A stretch of DNA of 64,000 nt. Origin: Tubiluchus corallicola (lineage: Eukaryota > Priapulida > Priapulimorpha > Priapulimorphida > Tubiluchidae). Within the stretch, counting starts at the first letter, position 1, and each line of letters begins with the position of its first letter. A model generated the notes under the pieces. The model was not told where the DNA came from, searched no databases, and saw nothing but the letters and a program-made list of their open reading frames with translations. Position numbers and translations under genes: made by a program. The stretch covers positions 161,673 to 225,672 of the forward strand of contig JAQGDQ010000379.1 in assembly GCA_030141605.1 (NCBI GenBank), given 5' to 3'. Below are positions 60,540 through 64,000 of the stretch, in pieces.

Positions 60540-62055
60540 TATTGTTCACAGAAGACTGAAGAACTTTCAATTGCGACTATTCTGCATTCTATAAAAGAAG
60601 TGCATACATTTTTATATACATTAAAAATAAAATGGTGATGGTACTAAAGTGTAAATGAACTAGCAGTTAGACCTAGCCATACTTTGTGTACCGCAAAACA
60701 TACTGAAAACTAAGTGAACAAAGGTAGTCCAAAACATCCAAAACTGCAATTTTTGGATATTTTGGCAATGGTTATGTAGATGAATTACTTCTATTTTGAG
60801 CACTGAAATCTGTATTTTAAGTTCTAAATGGGATTGTACGAGATCAACAGTTAAATACAGAAGATACAGGCAAGACATAATCCAGATCTTCAGAATCCTG
60901 AAGGTATTGATCGAACAGAAAGTAATAAACATTTTGAATTTCAGACCCATTCATAGGACAACAGGGCATTCGCTTAAAATCAATAAAACTGCATCAAAAT
61001 GGATAAGAAGACAAAAACTCTTTGCATTGCAGCCCTATGCACTATGAATTTTATTTCACACATCAAAAAATACAATATAAAACACATTAATAAATTTAAA
61101 ATAAAATAAATTGAGTAGTGCGAGGTGAGTGTATGACCATATGGTCATTAACACACTCACCTTACTTAAATGAAAAAATGATTATAATTATGCATGCTTC
61201 TGTAGATAACTTAATAATGTAAATAAGGATGAAGTAAATGATGTAATAATAGCCATAGTATAAGAGCAATAAACCTGAAAGTTGAGAAAGGAAAACATAA
61301 TATGTAATTACGACTTTGAGTGAGCCTTAGAGAGAGAAAAATTTTTTAAATAGTTACGAATTTGAATTACCTGATTATCTGTCAATGCACCATTTACTTT
61401 TATTACAATGCACCATATTGCTTACATATACAATTATATACATATACACATATATGTACCCAATTTAAGTCGGGGAGAAGAGATTAAATTATATATTATA
61501 CTTGTATAAATACCTATAATTGTATAGAACATTGAAATATAATTGATGGTAGTAATGTAGCCATCATAACTATTAAAGATAGGCTATGGGGAGGGGGGAA
61601 AATTATAAGAATATAAGTGATTTATTAACAAAATTAATGCTACAATAATACATTCAAAATTTTTTGTATCATGAGTAAAATAATGTTGATTATATGTGGG
61701 TGAAGAGAGGTAATATTATAAGTTGTTATAACCAAATCATTTTATAAATATGGCTATTAGGAACAATCGCAATACCATAATATGCATATAATATTATGTA
61801 TAATGAAGGGAGAGGGGCATTCATTGGCAAAGTATGATTCTTAATCGAAATTAAAACTAAGATAATATATTCGATTATACTATGTGAATGATAATGGTAC
61901 TTTTTTTCACATAAATTAATTGGTCAACTAATCAAGCAAATACTCTGCTGGTTATAAGCTAAGAGCATTGAAGGGCTTATTTTCCAAGCGGAAACAGATA
62001 CAGATATAGGCTGTGATGAATGAATAATTTCATTTTGATTGATTTATACCTTTTA
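60540..62055. other. Gene-free AT-rich stretch with a palindrome
   Basis: No gene supported. At 61123-61162 AGGTGAGTGT and ACACTCACCT flank a 16-bp perfect palindrome ATGACCATATGGTCAT. Part of this stretch may be the 3' end of the LINE fragment to its right (minus strand), as A/T-rich tail-like sequence lies near 61060-61110. Confidence 0.45.
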
Positions 62056-62460
62056 TTAATAAAAGTAACAAAAGTCGTAAAGATACCCATTAGTACTAGT
62101 GCAAAAAGACACATGTGCACAAAAAAGAAGGAAAACCTCTGGTCTCCTACACCAATGAATTAAAAATATCTCATATTGCTTGGCAGCTATTTTTAAAGAA
62201 GTAAAGGAAATGATTGTCTTGGGCACACTATTCCACAAAATAACTCCATTGTGCTGTAAGGTATTTAAGCCATACGCTGTGTTAAATCGTGTTTGAAAAT
62301 AGTGTCCCATACTGGAAGACCTAGTATAGTGAGAGTGAACATCTTTGATTAAGGTAAAGTAGTTAGTATATAGTTCAGGCAACTGCCGGTTATTAAACTT
62401 ATACATGAATTTAAATATAATGGTGTTGCATGGTCTCTGTAACTGGCGAAAGTCATGTAT
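62056..62460 (-). pseudogene. LINE ORF2 C-terminal fragment (minus strand)
   Basis: The minus strand reads FMYKFNNRQLPELYTNYF, VHSHYTRSSSMGHYFQTR, FNTAYGLNTLQHNGVILWNS and VPKTIISFTSLKIAAKQYE. The order YK..N..LP...HSY.TR.....N..YG......G...WN.LP matches the C-terminus of many CR1/L2-type LINE proteins. The frame is open to a stop at 62056, but the upstream RT is absent, so it is a 5'-truncated copy. Different family from 17040 and 40050. Confidence 0.8.
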
Positions 62461-64000
62461 TTAAGAACGCGTCCGCGAGAAGACCATGCAAAATCGAAAA
62501 ATTCCGGCACAAGGCTAGGTAACCGATTCGGACCAAAGTTCGGGTATGAGGTCCATTAGTCACTAGTATTCACTATGTGAATCCGTTTGGTCCAACTCCT
62601 CATAGTAGCAGAGATACGGCATAGGCCGATTTTCATGAAAAAATACCTATTTTTCTCTATTTTTTACTCATATTTGAAGGATTAGCCATGCAGCGACCAC
62701 TGAGTTTGAATAGATCTGACTCTGCACAGTATTGGATCTTGTTATCTTCTCCAAAATGACATTTCGACTTTTGTCCCAAACCCCCCTCTTTCGGCTCTAC
62801 TGGGGGTCTTTAAGCTCGCATTACGCACAAGATGAAAATACTCAGTCATTTCAAAGTCTTATATCTCACCCACTGCGGGGCGGGGACAAAAATATCGATA
62901 TGTATGTGAATAGAGCATCCCATCCCACTATGCTGTAGTGACAATTTTGATGGAGCGAATTTCCACCATATTATAAATGACCTCTGAAAGAGGCATATAT
63001 CAGGGTGAAAATATAGGTAACAACTTTCATCAAAAAGCTTCGTGTAGATAAACATGAGTTGTCAAATCTTGTCAAAATACTTCAAAACGTCATAAATATT
63101 CATCTTTGGCAACTAGGGGCCTGGCCAGCACATTGGTTAAACTACCGACAGGATTGGATTCCAGCATTCAAGATGGCGGCCACTGCTGAACTAAAATGTT
63201 CGTTTTCTGGGCTGTTTACCAGCGTTAAATGCGGTATTCTGACTAGTTATCCGCACGAAACGAATATTGTGAATCTATTAGCCTGTACCAAAGACACTGG
63301 ACCGCATTTATAGCGCTTCCATCTTCAAAAAAATGAAATATCTACGGAATGGAAATTGCTTCTTGCAAGGACTGGAAATAGTTTTATGTACTGTTTATTT
63401 TCTATGCTTTGTAAATGTTATGTACAGGTTATTACTTAGTTATTACTCATTGTCTTACATAGGCGTACAAGCCAGGACACAAAGAAAATTGCCTTAAATC
63501 TGAGCGAATGCCCAAAAAATATGGGACAGACTTCCCCCAAAATATCATTTGTCCGGTGATTTTTTGACTGTAAAACATTGAAAATTTTTGTGCCTTTCAA
63601 TCATTCAATCGCACTATTAATATTTCTTGTCAGAAGTATCGATTTTGTGCCACAAATAAATTTTGGGCGAAGAAAAATTTTCTGAGCTAAATATCACCGC
63701 CATCCCCCTAGAAGCGGCCCATGCGCTTATATTGTCTCATGTTTAGACTGTAAGATTTTCGCTTTATCACTTTCCCTATGATATATTTGTCTATATTTCT
63801 GTATCTATCTTCTAGAGATAATCTACCTGTATCGATAATTCTTTCTCTATTATTTAGATGTTATGGTTTTGATTACATGTACTACTCTTCAGTGATAGGA
63901 TTATGCTGCTACAATAGGAGAGTATTTTGGACTTAGAGAAATTAATTCTGACTGAGTTTTGTAGTTTTTCATTTTTGTACTGATATTCATAATCTTCTAT
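62461..64000. other. Non-coding block of higher GC, unidentified
   Basis: 62461-63330 is less AT-rich than its surroundings and contains an inverted pair CGGACCAAA / TTTGGTCC (62530-62600) and CAAGATGGCGGCC (a YY1-type site) at 63171-63183. Open frames are short and without family similarity. It may be a transposon body or a promoter region of a gene beyond the right edge. 63331-64000 shows nothing recognisable. Confidence 0.35.

Overview
This is an AT-rich, intron-dense animal nuclear genome window. Three conserved multi-exon animal genes with canonical GT-AG introns, two or three compact genes at the right end, and many short transposon copies point to an invertebrate metazoan. The sequence alone does not let me name the phylum. 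Most of the window is intron or intergenic DNA; coding sequence is only a few kilobases.

Layout. (1) 1-8709, minus strand: the 5' part of an MPDZ/PATJ-type multi-PDZ scaffold gene (L27 domain, linker and the first half of PDZ1), which continues off the left edge. (2) 8710-25260: gene-poor DNA holding a hAT-type MITE with an 8-bp target duplication, a higher-order minisatellite, a decayed LINE end, a rearranged R2/NeSL-type non-LTR retrotransposon (restriction-like endonuclease class) on the minus strand, and a repeat whose arms are degenerate short tandem phrases. (3) 25261-38453, plus strand: a complete BRPF1-type bromodomain-PHD finger gene. I resolved 15 coding exons whose phases are all consistent (about 1392 codons), with C2H2, PHD-zinc knuckle-PHD, bromodomain and PWWP modules. 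(4) 38454-41420: intergenic, with LINE and inverted-repeat debris. (5) 41423-52975, plus strand: DYNC2LI1, the dynein-2 light intermediate chain, 10 certain coding exons plus one tentative first exon. (6) 53000-64000: promoter-like CRE/CCAAT patches, tRNA-derived SINEs, an unrecognised 167-codon gene, a single-pass membrane protein with three PPxY motifs, SMIM12, and a LINE end.

The genes have separate housekeeping roles (epithelial polarity scaffold, MOZ/MORF-type histone acetylation scaffold, cilium retrograde transport, small membrane proteins). I see no sign that they form a functional cluster.

The most unusual signals are: a 138-bp block written in only two letters (G/T on plus, A/C on minus) between two nearly identical 508-bp copies of the reverse transcriptase region; inverted-repeat elements whose interior or arms are tandem repeats; and a 73-bp duplication of the last splice acceptor of the BRPF gene that creates a decoy exon start. 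The first needs checking against raw reads, because an assembly or library artefact is a serious alternative.
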